The notes under the pieces are model-generated. The model was not told the DNA's origin. It was given only the letters and a program-made list of their open reading frames with translations, and searched no databases. The position numbers were made by a program, and so were the translations under genes. Shown here piece by piece: positions 43,536-53,540 of a stretch of 64,000 nt of DNA (position 1 is the stretch's first letter; the number at the start of each line of letters is the position of its first letter). Origin of the DNA: Nipponacmea schrenckii (lineage: Eukaryota; Mollusca; Gastropoda; Lottiidae); contig CM060201.1 of the NCBI GenBank assembly GCA_030562195.1, positions 30,548,067 through 30,612,066 of the forward strand, read 5' to 3'.

Positions 43536-44587
43536 GTTTGATCTCTAAAGTAAATCAAAAAAATTTTTTTTTTTTTGTCTTCATTTCATATCTTACAGTT
43601 TGTATACTTTGTTGTTAATTTCTGATTTTTCTGTTATTCATAGTCAAATGTAGTGAATAACAAGCATGAGTATGAACTTTATAACCTGCCTCGCGCTTCT
43701 GAGTTATTTATGTATGATTAAAGATTATGATTAACAGAATTTGAAATGATTTTTATTTATGTGGAGTTAATTGGAGACACCAATGTTCATCCTGATTCTT
43801 GATGGATTTTGTTGAAATTGCCTAATTCACAAGCATGAAAAGTCAATAAAAAAAAAAAATGGCATGTGATTACCGATACCTTGTTTCTCTAACTAAGCTG
43901 TCATTCAACTTTTAGTTCCTTAACACTCCAAAAGATCTGTTGATTTTGATAAAATAGATATAGTGTTGTCCATTCACACTAAGTGACGTGCCATATAAAG
44001 CGTCTCTTGATCAGATTACCACAAGGATTCTATGCGCTACGTCCAGAACACAACCATATCATTACTTAATTACCTACATTGCCATGGAAGTGCTATTTGA
44101 AGATAGGGCCTAGTAACTGAAGCTAAATCAGATCACCTGCAGTTTTTATCTAGAGCTTTATTTTGGATTTCCAAAAGTGCTAAATGAGCAATAAGCCCTC
44201 AAAGCACCAATAAATTGGATTGCATCTTCCTCCACGTAGATTTGCAACTGAGCAAAAACAGATCATCTAGGAATAATTTTGGGAAAATTGGGTGGCACCA
44301 AAAATTGTAGCCGTGCATGAATGGATCCCATTTGACCTACTGAATATGGCTATAGGCCTATAATTATATTTACACATTTTGTATATGTGATACATATAGG
44401 CTAGGCCCTACATGATAAGGATTTGGGGAACAGATTTTCACCTCTATAAGATCCAAAATAACCCAAATGCAAAATAGAATAATTACTCTATCTATAGAAA
44501 GAAAAGACATTTTCATAAAAAAAAGTTGTTATATAGGTGAAAGTCTGTTCACCAAATCCTTTTCATGTCATGAAAGGTATTTCTGAC
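43536..44587. other. Intergenic region, nothing recognised
   Basis: AT-rich sequence with short homopolymers; no gene or repeat family supported. Confidence 0.5.
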
Positions 44588-44796
44588 GGGGGGGGGGGGG
44601 GGACAGGTTAGAGCTTTTCCGAGTCAAGGGCATCGGTCACCTGCATAAATCTAGCCTAGTCAACTTGAGGCGGTGGGGGGGGGGGGGGTGCTACTCCCTA
44701 AATACTCCACGGTAAAATGAATATTGGACGTTTAGATGAATTAAATCCAGACTTCCCTGTATAATTCTAGCCCGGTCAGCTTGATGGGGGGGGGGG
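44588..44796. repeat. Three poly-G runs in a diverged ~110-bp duplication
   Basis: G runs of 15 (44588-44602), 14 (44675-44688) and 11 (44786-44796). The last two sit in parallel contexts (AATCTAGCCTAGTCAACTTGAGG and AATTCTAGCCCGGTCAGCTTGAT), then GGGG, then CTACTCCC, so they are diverged duplicates. They lie about 400-600 bp upstream of the PKMYT1 start in otherwise AT-rich DNA. Confidence 0.85.
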
Positions 44797-45005
44797 TCTA
44801 CTCCCCAAAACCGACACGACGTGCTTTATTACTGAGACCTGGGGGTGAGGGTACAAATGACCTCCTACCCTCCTCCCGTTATTCCGCCAATTACTATTGC
44901 GCATCTCGGCTAAACTATCATTTCTCATCTATTAATTTTCGTTTCGTTTAATTCTTCCTAGAGATTTTTTTACACATCACTGATTTCTATCAAAACAAAT
45001 CTCAA

Positions 45006-45044
45006 CCAATCAAATGATGGGAAAGTTGATGAAAAGAGCGGGAA
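45006..45044 (+). promoter_or_regulatory. Candidate PKMYT1 promoter motifs: CCAAT box and E2F-like site
   Basis: CCAAT at 45006-45010 and GCGGGAA at 45038-45044, spaced about 30 bp apart and 145-185 bp upstream of the start codon. Such a pair is common at promoters of cell-cycle genes, which would suit a mitotic-entry kinase. Short motifs like these occur by chance; the call rests on position and gene identity. Confidence 0.35.
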
Positions 45045-45057
45045 GTAGAAAGCAGCC

Positions 45058-45081
45058 ATGTTTGTTGATGTTGTCATCTGA
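45058..45081 (+). other. Possible 7-codon upstream ORF of PKMYT1
   Basis: ATG in a good context (CAGCCATGTTTG) opens MFVDVVI followed by TGA, about 110 bases before the main ATG. It matters only if transcription starts upstream of 45058. Confidence 0.3.
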
Positions 45082-45189
45082 TGATAATTTCGCTAATTTG
45101 AGTTATTTCTTCAATTTATGACTTCTAAAACAATTTTTCAACTATAATGCTCATGCCTTTTTATCAACTAAGTCATAAGGTTTCCCAAA

Positions 45190-48100
45190 ATGAAGAAATT
45201 TAAGAATGACTTAACGTTTTCCTGTCCGAGACCAACTCCGAATTTTCATCTTGAGAAACAAACATTTTCAACTAAAAAGGTATTTTTTATAGTAAAAATT
45301 ATTTTAATTACATACCAACTAGCCTGGACCAAGACCAAAACAACTATCTCGACTTCAGTCTCTGATGGCTATTTGTCGGCTGACAGAGACAGAAAAACTG
45401 GGTCCTATTTTCCAGATATATTACGAAGGTTGAATTATCTGGCTGGTTAACCTACCGCTCCCACAATGTATTTTTTGTTTTGTCTACTATTAATCTTTAG
45501 AAAGGTTATGTTGTAAAATAATGTTACTTAAAATTGGGAGTCGAATAACAACCAAAATACAGGTACTCTCTTATTATCTTTTTTTAGCAAAGAGCAGGCA
45601 CACCAAGAGATTCAGCACCACCGCGACCACCAATAAAAAGTTGTCCACCAATAAGTCGTATATTTCCTCATAGAACATCTCATAAACCTCAAGTAGTTTC
45701 ATTCAGAAGCTCAGAAAATTGTATCCTTTTTACTCCAATTAAAGTTTGATAATAAGTTTAAAACATTATAATGTAGGCCTAAATATTGTCATGATCAAAA
45801 ACGTTATTTTCATTTAACATTATTAAAATGCACATGCAATTGATCATTACTGTTTTTCTATTGTGTGAAAAGAGATGTGTGAATCTGAATTGCAAGATTT
45901 TTTAGTATTTAGCCAATGTGATTTCATTTTACACACTAAATTGTTTTTTCCTTCACAGAAACTAGCTTTTCTTAGTACTAGGTACAATGAAAACAACAAA
46001 GATTTATATTTTGAACAGTGTTTTGTTGTGTTGAGTAAACTTGGTGCTGGTTCATTTGGAGAGGTGAGAGCATTAAGCTTATACAGTATTAAAGGAAAAA
46101 TATCCAGTACATATTTCAAAAAATTGAATTTCAATTTAAAACAAATTGGTTGAATTTAATTTATATAATGGATTATGTAATGTCTAAATACGACACTCTC
46201 CAGTCTGAAACCGAACATAAAGGAACAAATGTTTTATTTCTTTAGTTTAACTGTTTTAATTTATCATTCATGTAGGTTTTCAAAGTAAGAAGTAAAGAAG
46301 ATGGATGTTTGTATGCAGTTAAAAGAACACAAGTTCGGTTTCGAGGAGAGTCGGACAGGTATATTTTTGTAATCATGTTATTGGTATATTCAAACAATAA
46401 TTTACAGATAAGGGCAGGTAATTGAAAAGAGTAAAATGCCTAGTTCCCCAATTGAAAAATTTTAGAGATCAAGCTTTTTCATTATTAATTACACAAAGAT
46501 GTTTTCAAATATTAATTCAAATGTTGATTTCATTATAATTCCTTGTGCAATAATAATCTACATAGATGCAATTGCTAGTTCTCTTTTAACTTAGATGTGC
46601 TTAAACATTTTTTTAGCTTTGATTGTTCTTGATGGAAACTGGTCAATCATAAATTACTTTTTGACATTTTATATTAGGAGAAGAAAACTTGAAGAAGTTG
46701 CCAAACATGAAAAACTACCACCTCATCAAAATTGTGTTCACTTCTATAAAGCATGGGAAGAAAGACAACATCTTTACATTCAGATAGAACTGTGTAAAAA
46801 CAGGTAAACTAATCTAAGCTTGTCTTGTGTTTGTTAAAGAGACTACATACTGCTGTAATAGATGTATTTACATACATAAGTACCTAGCAGAATGCAATGC
46901 TGGTAGCCTAATAATTTTGTAGGGTTAAAAACTTCATCCTTCCATTACCTGTACTAAGCTTTAAGAACCTTGGTGCCTTGAATATGTCAATATTTCCCTT
47001 TTATCCGATTACTGATTTAAATTTAGTGTTCTTTTTAATTTCTCACCTATCTTATAATTGAGCAAGTTTGCTACCATAAGCTTGTGATTAATTATAGGGT
47101 GGTGAATCCAATAAAGGCTGTCATGTATTGTAATTGTTAGACTGACTTTTATGAACTTTTTCAGTTTAAATGAAGCAGCTGATGGATATCATGAATTAAG
47201 TGAACCAATGTTATGGAATTATCTGGTTGATTTACTCATGGTTAGTGTTTGAAATTGATGACAGTTCAAGATAATTGTCAAGATGGCGTATCATACGAGA
47301 GCATTTCTGACCTTGTTACTAGAATCAGGACACAAAGATAATTAGGACACCTGTTAAAGGCTTGAACTTGAAGATTTACTTTTGTATACAGGAAAATTTC
47401 ATGACCCTTCACATCATTCCGACGATTCTGTCTGGCATTGAAATTTTATAGACTCAAATGAGATTTGGAAGTCATAGAATAGTTTAGTACCAGTATGGAT
47501 TATGTATCTGGAAAAAATGTATTATCCATATTCAATGGTTTATCATTATAGGCAGTTAAACATCTACATGATAATGACTTAATACATATGGACATTAAAC
47601 CAGAAAATATCTTCATATCCTTTGATGGAATGTGTAAATTAGGAGATTTTGGTTTAGTATTAGATGTTACAAAGGTAAATGATATTTTATTTGTTATAAG
47701 TGGCTCTGGTAGGAATGAAATCAAATTTGAAATATCCAGGCAAACTAAAGATTGTAAAATAGAATATGATTTTCAAAGGCTTATTTTAACCTGACTTTAA
47801 TGACTTAGTCTGTTTTAAACTGGATCCGATTTAAAAAAATAAGACCATTGAATACAAGAAATGGTTTTAATTTGTTATATAGGTTGATTTATCAGAGGCC
47901 CAAGAAGGTGATCCGAAGTATTTAGCTCCTGAATTGATGCAAGGAAAGTTTGGAAAACCAGCCGACATTTTTAGGTAAGTATTACATTACTTATTACCAA
48001 GATGCACTATAGACACTGCAAGGCATCATATCTTATTTTGTGTCCTAAATGAACAATTTTTGGGTCCAATTTCTTTGTCTTGATTGAGGTATATTTGGAA

Positions 48101-48664
48101 ATGTTTATTCGGAATCTGTTTAACTAGATACAAATCTCCAAACTTTAATGTGAATGGATAAATTCAAGGTCTGTTACTGTTTAAATTTTTTGAAATGATT
48201 TGCTTTATATTGCTTCTGATTTAAAGGTATAATTTGAAGGTTTGCATTGATTTCAGTTTGGGTATGACAATGTTAGAATTAGCCAGTGATTTAGATCTGC
48301 CAAGAGGAGGTGAAGGATGGCATATTCTACGTAGAGGAGAGTTGCCAGAAGAGTTTCTTCGAGGTGGGTAATATTGTCAATAGTCAAATTGGTTTTTCTA
48401 AAATATTGTATGTATATCATAGACATTGATAGTATTGTCTTGCAAAAACTGATTTTTCTAGCAAATAGAATTGCAGTAACTAGCAAACTTTAGATAACAG
48501 CAATTTTTTGTTTGGTATTAAGTCACTTGAAATAAACTTTGTTTTCTTTGATTATTTCAGATAAAAGTTTTGATTTAAAGTATGTCATACATCATATGTT
48601 AGATAAATGTCCAGGTAGTCGGCCTACAGTGGATCAATTACTACAGTTTCCGTCTGTAAGAAAA
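45190..48664 (+). CDS. PKMYT1: PKMYT1 exons 1-10: N terminus and kinase domain
   Basis: Exons: 45190-45279, 45588-45720, 45966-46063, 46276-46358, 46678-46803, 47165-47240, 47552-47674, 47883-47974, 48257-48363, 48561-48664. Exon 2 ends SFRSSEN plus one base; the next exon is joined at 45966, giving [20 protein letters not shown] and keeping the kinase frame. Exon 3 holds the glycine loop, exon 4 the ATP-binding lysine, exon 7 the catalytic loop and DFG, exon 8 the activation segment and exons 9-10 the C lobe. All introns are under 0.75 kb and carry no clear mobile element. Confidence 0.93.
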
Positions 48665-51098
48665 GTAAGTATGTTAAAACTATTTTGTGTACTCAATTAT
48701 TTTCTAGTTTGAGACTAATGGAATGCCATTAGTTTGACCAGTCATACCTTGGTCTCAGAATCAGTAATATTTTTAGTTGAACTAATCTGTAATAGTGTTA
48801 ACAGTTCACTGTCAAAATTCAGGCCTTCAAATCAGAACAGTAATTATGTAAGTGTCCTTGTTTATACCAACACCCATTGGTTTAATGTATATTTTGATTA
48901 TTATAAGTTTTATATCATGGTTGCTTATTTCATTATTCCATAATGATTTATAGGTTTGGAAAAGAAGAATGAGAGAATATATGATAAATAAGGCAGTAAG
49001 TACATTTATTTTATTCATCCTGTACATGATTTTATATTCACAAATCAAATTCCAATTGATCTCAAGATCAAAAGGAAATGCTGTTGATATTTTGTTATAA
49101 TTGCTTTTGAATACATTAGAACAGGTCTTCTCAACTAGCATATTTTGTATGTTGGAAAAAAACAAAAAAAACTTTGCCTCTCTCTCTATTACCGACATTC
49201 AGAGGACATAATGAATCTTTGATATATACCCCAATATACCGGATACTTTAAGTTTTCATACTTTTACAAAAAATTTATACATTTTCCATATTCTATTTCA
49301 CTACCATGTAAATTTTTACAGTTATCAATGGGAATCATTGAAAAGGGGAGAGAGCATTGCTTATGGTTCATCTCTACTGCAATAAGTGTCATAGTAGTTG
49401 TTTTGTCTTTACAGATATCAAGAGTGAAGGGTTTCTTTTCTTCTATTTTAACCTACTTTTTACTGATGGTAACATTTATACTGAAACCATTCCATCGTAA
49501 CCGTGAGACCAGTCCATGTCTTCCTGTATTACCTGGTATTGGTTCTAATATCAGTTCATCATCACCATCTATTGATAACAGCATATCTGATGGTAGGTTA
49601 AATCTCTTTTTAATCTGCAGCATTAGAAACTATACATGACTTTATTTGCTTGGTTAGATTAGAGAAATGGTGTTTGTGTGCATGTAACAACTGTTGGTGG
49701 GCATATTACCATTTCTGTAATGGAAATAACAATATTTGACATATCTTATAATATATTTTTCAGATGATTGTTTTGATGATGATGTTGTGAGTATATGTAA
49801 TAATTCATTTGGTGCCCCCTTAGATTCCTCTACATCATCTGATGCTTCAGGAGAATTTGTTTTGCCGTAAGTATATATTAAAATCGTGAACGTGTCCATG
49901 GCTAATAAAAACTCTCAATTTGACATCATAAGCATATGAACAATACTGTTATTGTCACAAAGTCAATTTGAATTTTGAAAAAGCAAATACATAAATCTAT
50001 CTGTTAGTTCTGTGGATAATTTATTTCACTTTTTGATTCCAGAAAAATTCCACCAAGAAAAGCATTTACAACTCCAGTGCTAAGACATAGACCTACCAAT
50101 GTGCCTACGCCACAAAGTTCTTCTCCTGTTGTTCCACATAAGTTCAGGTTAGTTGTAATTGATAAAACTTTTTTTGTGATGAAATGTCATATTGTGTTAA
50201 TTTTGATGCATTACTATGTTTATCATTTATTTTATTAAAGGATTTTAAAGAAATATTTTCCACCTTAAAAAATTATGTGTAACAGGATACTGCTATCAGT
50301 TACATAGCTGAGGTTCTTGCATTTCCACAAAGTGTTTGATGTAGTCACTAATCAAGAAATTTGATATATCATAAAAGACTCTTTGCTATTGGTGTGGTCA
50401 TCAGACTCTCAGATTAATAGATTTGCAAGAACCACAGACCTCTGATTGAAATTTGGAATGGTGTGAATGGATGCTACAAGTGTAGCAGTTCAATAATTTC
50501 AGAAAATCACTCAAAAAGTCCTGATTTGAAATATAAAAGACTAAACAAATATCAGTATGTTTTGTAGATATACAACCGTTATCTTCATTTTCCATGTATT
50601 CTTAATATTTTCTTTTTTTGTCATTGTAGAAGTAGTAGCCCAGGTGGATGTTTTAACAGTAGTTTTGAAAGTGATAGAAGCTTAACTCCTGTGTTTAATA
50701 TTAGTGCTAATCATCCAAAAATTACTGAGATGGCAACTACTGAAACTACAGTCAAGTCTGGAATCGAACCTAAAAATCTATTAGGGGTAAGTTTTCTTCA
50801 TGTTTTAATGCTCTTCAAGTAGGAATTAGCTTCTGAAATTTATGAAAACTATCAATTTATCAAAATATATAGAAATATTCCTGGGACATTTTAACTAAAA
50901 CTAAATTATTCATAAGCTTTTTGTTATGTGTTAAGTAACTAAATTGCAGATTTCTCGAATGTAAGTGCCTTATTGTAGATAAGCATTGTCCTGCCATTTG
51001 CAGGATTTTTCAAAATGATTTCATAACTCGTTCTCTGAGCTAATTGATAACTTTTTGTTGTGTTTTAGATGTTTGAAGCTGCAAGTGATGAAGATTAA
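45190..51098 (+). CDS. PKMYT1: Myt1 kinase: membrane-associated CDK1-inhibitory kinase (16 exons)
   Basis: Phosphorylates CDK1 on Thr14 and Tyr15 to hold cells in G2; in animals it is anchored to ER/Golgi membranes. Sixteen exons with matching phases give 548 residues (human about 499). Visible: proline-rich N terminus; kinase domain with glycine loop LGAGSFGEV (100-108), Lys123, catalytic HMDIKPEN (Asp216), DFG at 234-236 and [10 protein letters not shown] at 251-260; the Myt1-like segment [20 protein letters not shown]; then one hydrophobic helix (about 364-381, [17 protein letters not shown]) that separates Myt1 from soluble Wee1. The Ser/Thr-Pro-rich C tail (TTPV, PTPQ, SSPV, LTPV) ends [13 protein letters not shown], like the vertebrate NLL-x-LFE end. 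The start at 45190 is the first ATG joined in frame to exon 2. Confidence 0.95.
45721..45965 (+). other. PKMYT1: Probable U12-type intron (PKMYT1 intron 2)
   Basis: The donor GTATCCTTTTT matches the minor-spliceosome 5' consensus GTATCCTTT at every position. TTCCTTCAC, one base off the U12 branch consensus TTCCTTRAC, lies 10 bases before AACTAG|CT. Taking this pair gives phase 1 on both sides and an open frame. The more obvious U2-like acceptor TTCACAG 10 bases upstream would produce an immediate stop (T|AA). Length 245 bases. Confidence 0.8.
48954..51098 (+). CDS. PKMYT1: PKMYT1 exons 11-16: membrane anchor and regulatory tail
   Basis: Exons: 48954-48995, 49415-49592, 49764-49866, 50043-50147, 50630-50786, 51069-51098. 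Exon 11 is a 14-codon basic exon ([14 protein letters not shown]). Exon 12 encodes the transmembrane helix followed by KPFHRNRE, a basic flank that suits a cytosolic kinase with a single anchor. Exons 13-15 are Ser/Thr/Pro-rich with several proline-directed sites, likely targets of mitotic kinases. Exon 16 encodes MFEAASDED and the stop. Confidence 0.92.
50370..50530. repeat. Dispersed MITE-like repeat, copy 4
   Basis: Within PKMYT1 intron 14: GCAAGAACCACAGACCTCTGATTGAAATTTGGAATGGTGTGAATGGATGCTAC-like sequence and AGAAAATCACTC parallel the copy at 23385. Confidence 0.55.
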
Positions 51099-51222
51099 AG
51101 AAAAATGTGTTCACAGTTTACTATCTAGTCTGTATGAAATTTCTTGTTCGGTATTTCTCATCTTAACAATGTTTTATATTAATCTGCACTGATTCATGTT
51201 ATGATGAATGATGATCACAGTT

Positions 51223-51228
51223 AATAAA
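51223..51228 (+). terminator. Candidate PKMYT1 poly(A) signal
   Basis: AATAAA 125 bases after the stop codon, followed by AT-rich sequence. It is the first canonical signal downstream. Confidence 0.5.
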
Positions 51229-51404
51229 GAATGCAATTGATAAAGAATTGTGATAAGTTATAAGAACAGACCAATTTTTCTTGTGAAAAAAGGGCAGAAC
51301 AAAAAAATTGTAAATGGGATAGAAAAACTTATAGAAAGAAAGAAACAACTATTTTTTACAAGGATAACAACTTAAGTTCACAAGTCCGCAAATTCACAAG
51401 TCAC

Positions 51405-51500
51405 ATGACAGAGGTCCTTTCTACCAGCTGGTCCTTGACCAAACCTGATCTTTCCCGAATTATCAGTACCCATTTACTGGAATTTTGAGTGACTTATTTA
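51405..51500 (-). repeat. SINE body fragment, minus strand
   Basis: CCTTTCTACCAGCTGGTCCTTGACCAAACC, then GATCTTTCCC, then GTACCCATTTAC and TTTTGAGTGAC match the repeat at 43310-43400 with small deletions. Confidence 0.55.
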
Positions 51501-53225
51501 AGGTCAATCAAATTTTCTGCAGTAGTAGGCTCTGCAAAACAAAGCAGAAATTGGTCTGGCCTAATAACTGGTAATAAAGAAATATCACAATACCAAATTA
51601 CTGATTGTAGCTACACGAAAACAGTTGTAGACTTAACATAAATACATCAATGTATTCTAGCATAGGACGAGTGACCACCTTTGTGTTCATTTAAGATTCA
51701 GCTGCTGCCTTGAAAAATATTTCATATTTTTGTGCCTTTGCTTATAAATATTTTTTGTCAGAACTTTGTTCTCAAGTAGTAGAGCTTAATATATTGTTAT
51801 ATAGCAATACCCAGCTAAAATCACTGCCTAAAACGTTTGTGCCCATGTTAAAATATGTCTAATTGAAACTGTGCCTAAATGACTGTGTGCCTTATGTATT
51901 GTGTCTAACAGTCTGTTTACTGGAACACAAAAATACACAATGAAGTGGGAATTATAATGTTCTAAAATTCCCTCTTGTGAAATCTTGCATATTGAAAAGT
52001 TTTATATAACTCCATCAGCTTCAGCCAGTTTACAATAAGGTTGGTTTGCAAGAAAATGTTGAACAGTATCCACATTTTTATAACTGAATACAGACAATGC
52101 AATTTGCCTTCATAATATGCAATACGTGTATATGAAATGTCTTCCAAACTAATTGTTACAATGCATTCATCCAATAGCAAGCATCCTGGCTCAAATACAA
52201 TATTTAATACAAATATTACATGATGTGCCTTTCATTATTCAATATATGCAAACTTTTATTTTACTGTTTATCATTTTCAATAGCTGCCAGTGTTCATATC
52301 TTCCCTTGCTGGCAAGCCAAATTGTTTTATTTTTTGTGACAATTAATACAATGATACTCAACTACTGACACTGCCTTATATTGGTGCCAATACATCTACT
52401 GTACATTTTGGTGCATTGTATACCAAATGTGTTCAAATAATATATTGTGCCAACAAATGATAAAATGTGTTCAATACAGTTTAATTTTTTTCTTGTAAAA
52501 TTTAATTGTGGATGTGCCAATAACAAGAGGACTTATTCTTGGAAACTTAAGATGATTTTAATGTTCCAGCAACTGATTGGTCAACAACTTAAATCTATTT
52601 TAAAAGATCTCAGAAAATCTAGATTTTATCTAAGTTAAGTTTTGGAGAATGAGGACCAAGTTCGTGTTTATAATATAGCTTTATAATGTTTAATACAACT
52701 TAATAAAGTCCATTGTAAGATGTGCCAATATACACAATATGTTATTGATACAAGTTTTGTAAATATTTTCTTTATCACTGCCTTTCTGTAATATATGCAT
52801 ATTTTCCATTGAAATATTTATCATTTGAATATTTAATCCTTTCAACATCATTCAAATAACAGATTACTGGTGACAAAGATACAACAGTTATTTTATTCAT
52901 TATAGTTTGTTCTTGTATGGTAAAATATTATAACAGTTATTACAAATGTTTATTTGTTTACTTTATGCTGTAAAAATTTATAAAGGGAGTTATTTCTATT
53001 ATATATAACTGCTTTTAGTACAGTAAACTTAAATAAGTGCTATTATTATCATTATTCCATGCTCATTGTTTAAAGAGAATAAATTTGAGCACAAGAACTT
53101 TATTTATTTTTCAAGTGGGAAGTTGGAACATTACAGAAGTTGTTGCCCAAATAAATATAACTGAAGATGTGCTAAATTGGTTCAAATTATTAAGAATTTT
53201 AATGATATCTATGGTTCTTACTTAG
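51501..53225. other. Intergenic AT-rich region downstream of PKMYT1
   Basis: No gene is supported. GCTGCCAGTGTTCATATCTTCCCTTGCTGGCAAGC at about 52284-52320 resembles the end of the 161-bp-repeat element at 38170-38210, so it is a terminal fragment of that family. Confidence 0.45.
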
Positions 53226-53520
53226 GCAGTTTCCTTTTTAGGCCCACGCATAAAGGTTTATAGGCCTGTCTGTCCACAATTGTTGATGATATTTGGTGTG
53301 TTTGTTAATCACTCAAGGATAAACCCTATTGAAAATCAAACCAATCAAAAATAATTTATTGCCCTTGTTCTTGAATTCTTGATGAAATTTGGTGGGAGTC
53401 TTTGTAATCACAAACGATAAATATTTACTATGAGTTATTGCCCTTGTTGTGGATACGATTGAGAGCTGGTTTCTTGATGGATTTTGATGAAAATTGTAGT
53501 GATTGCCTGGCAAAATTGTC
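53226..53520 (+). repeat. Diverged relative of the 161-bp-repeat element
   Basis: AGGCCCACGCATAAAGG, then GATGATATTTGGTGTG, TTATTGCCCTTGTTCTTGAAT, GATGAAATTTGGTGGGAG and GAGTTATTGCCCTTGTTGTGGAT show the same layout (target phrase, then TTATTGCCCTTG) as the element at 36150, with two to three short units. It is cut by the non-LTR element that follows. Confidence 0.6.
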
Positions 53521-53540
53521 GTTGAATTCTCACTCCAGAG

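Noticed and set aside
45875..45965. N-terminal extension of the kinase exon ([14 protein letters not shown]...)
   Set aside because: It lies in the U12-type intron; exon 2 joins in frame at 45966 and gives a Myt1-like N terminus.
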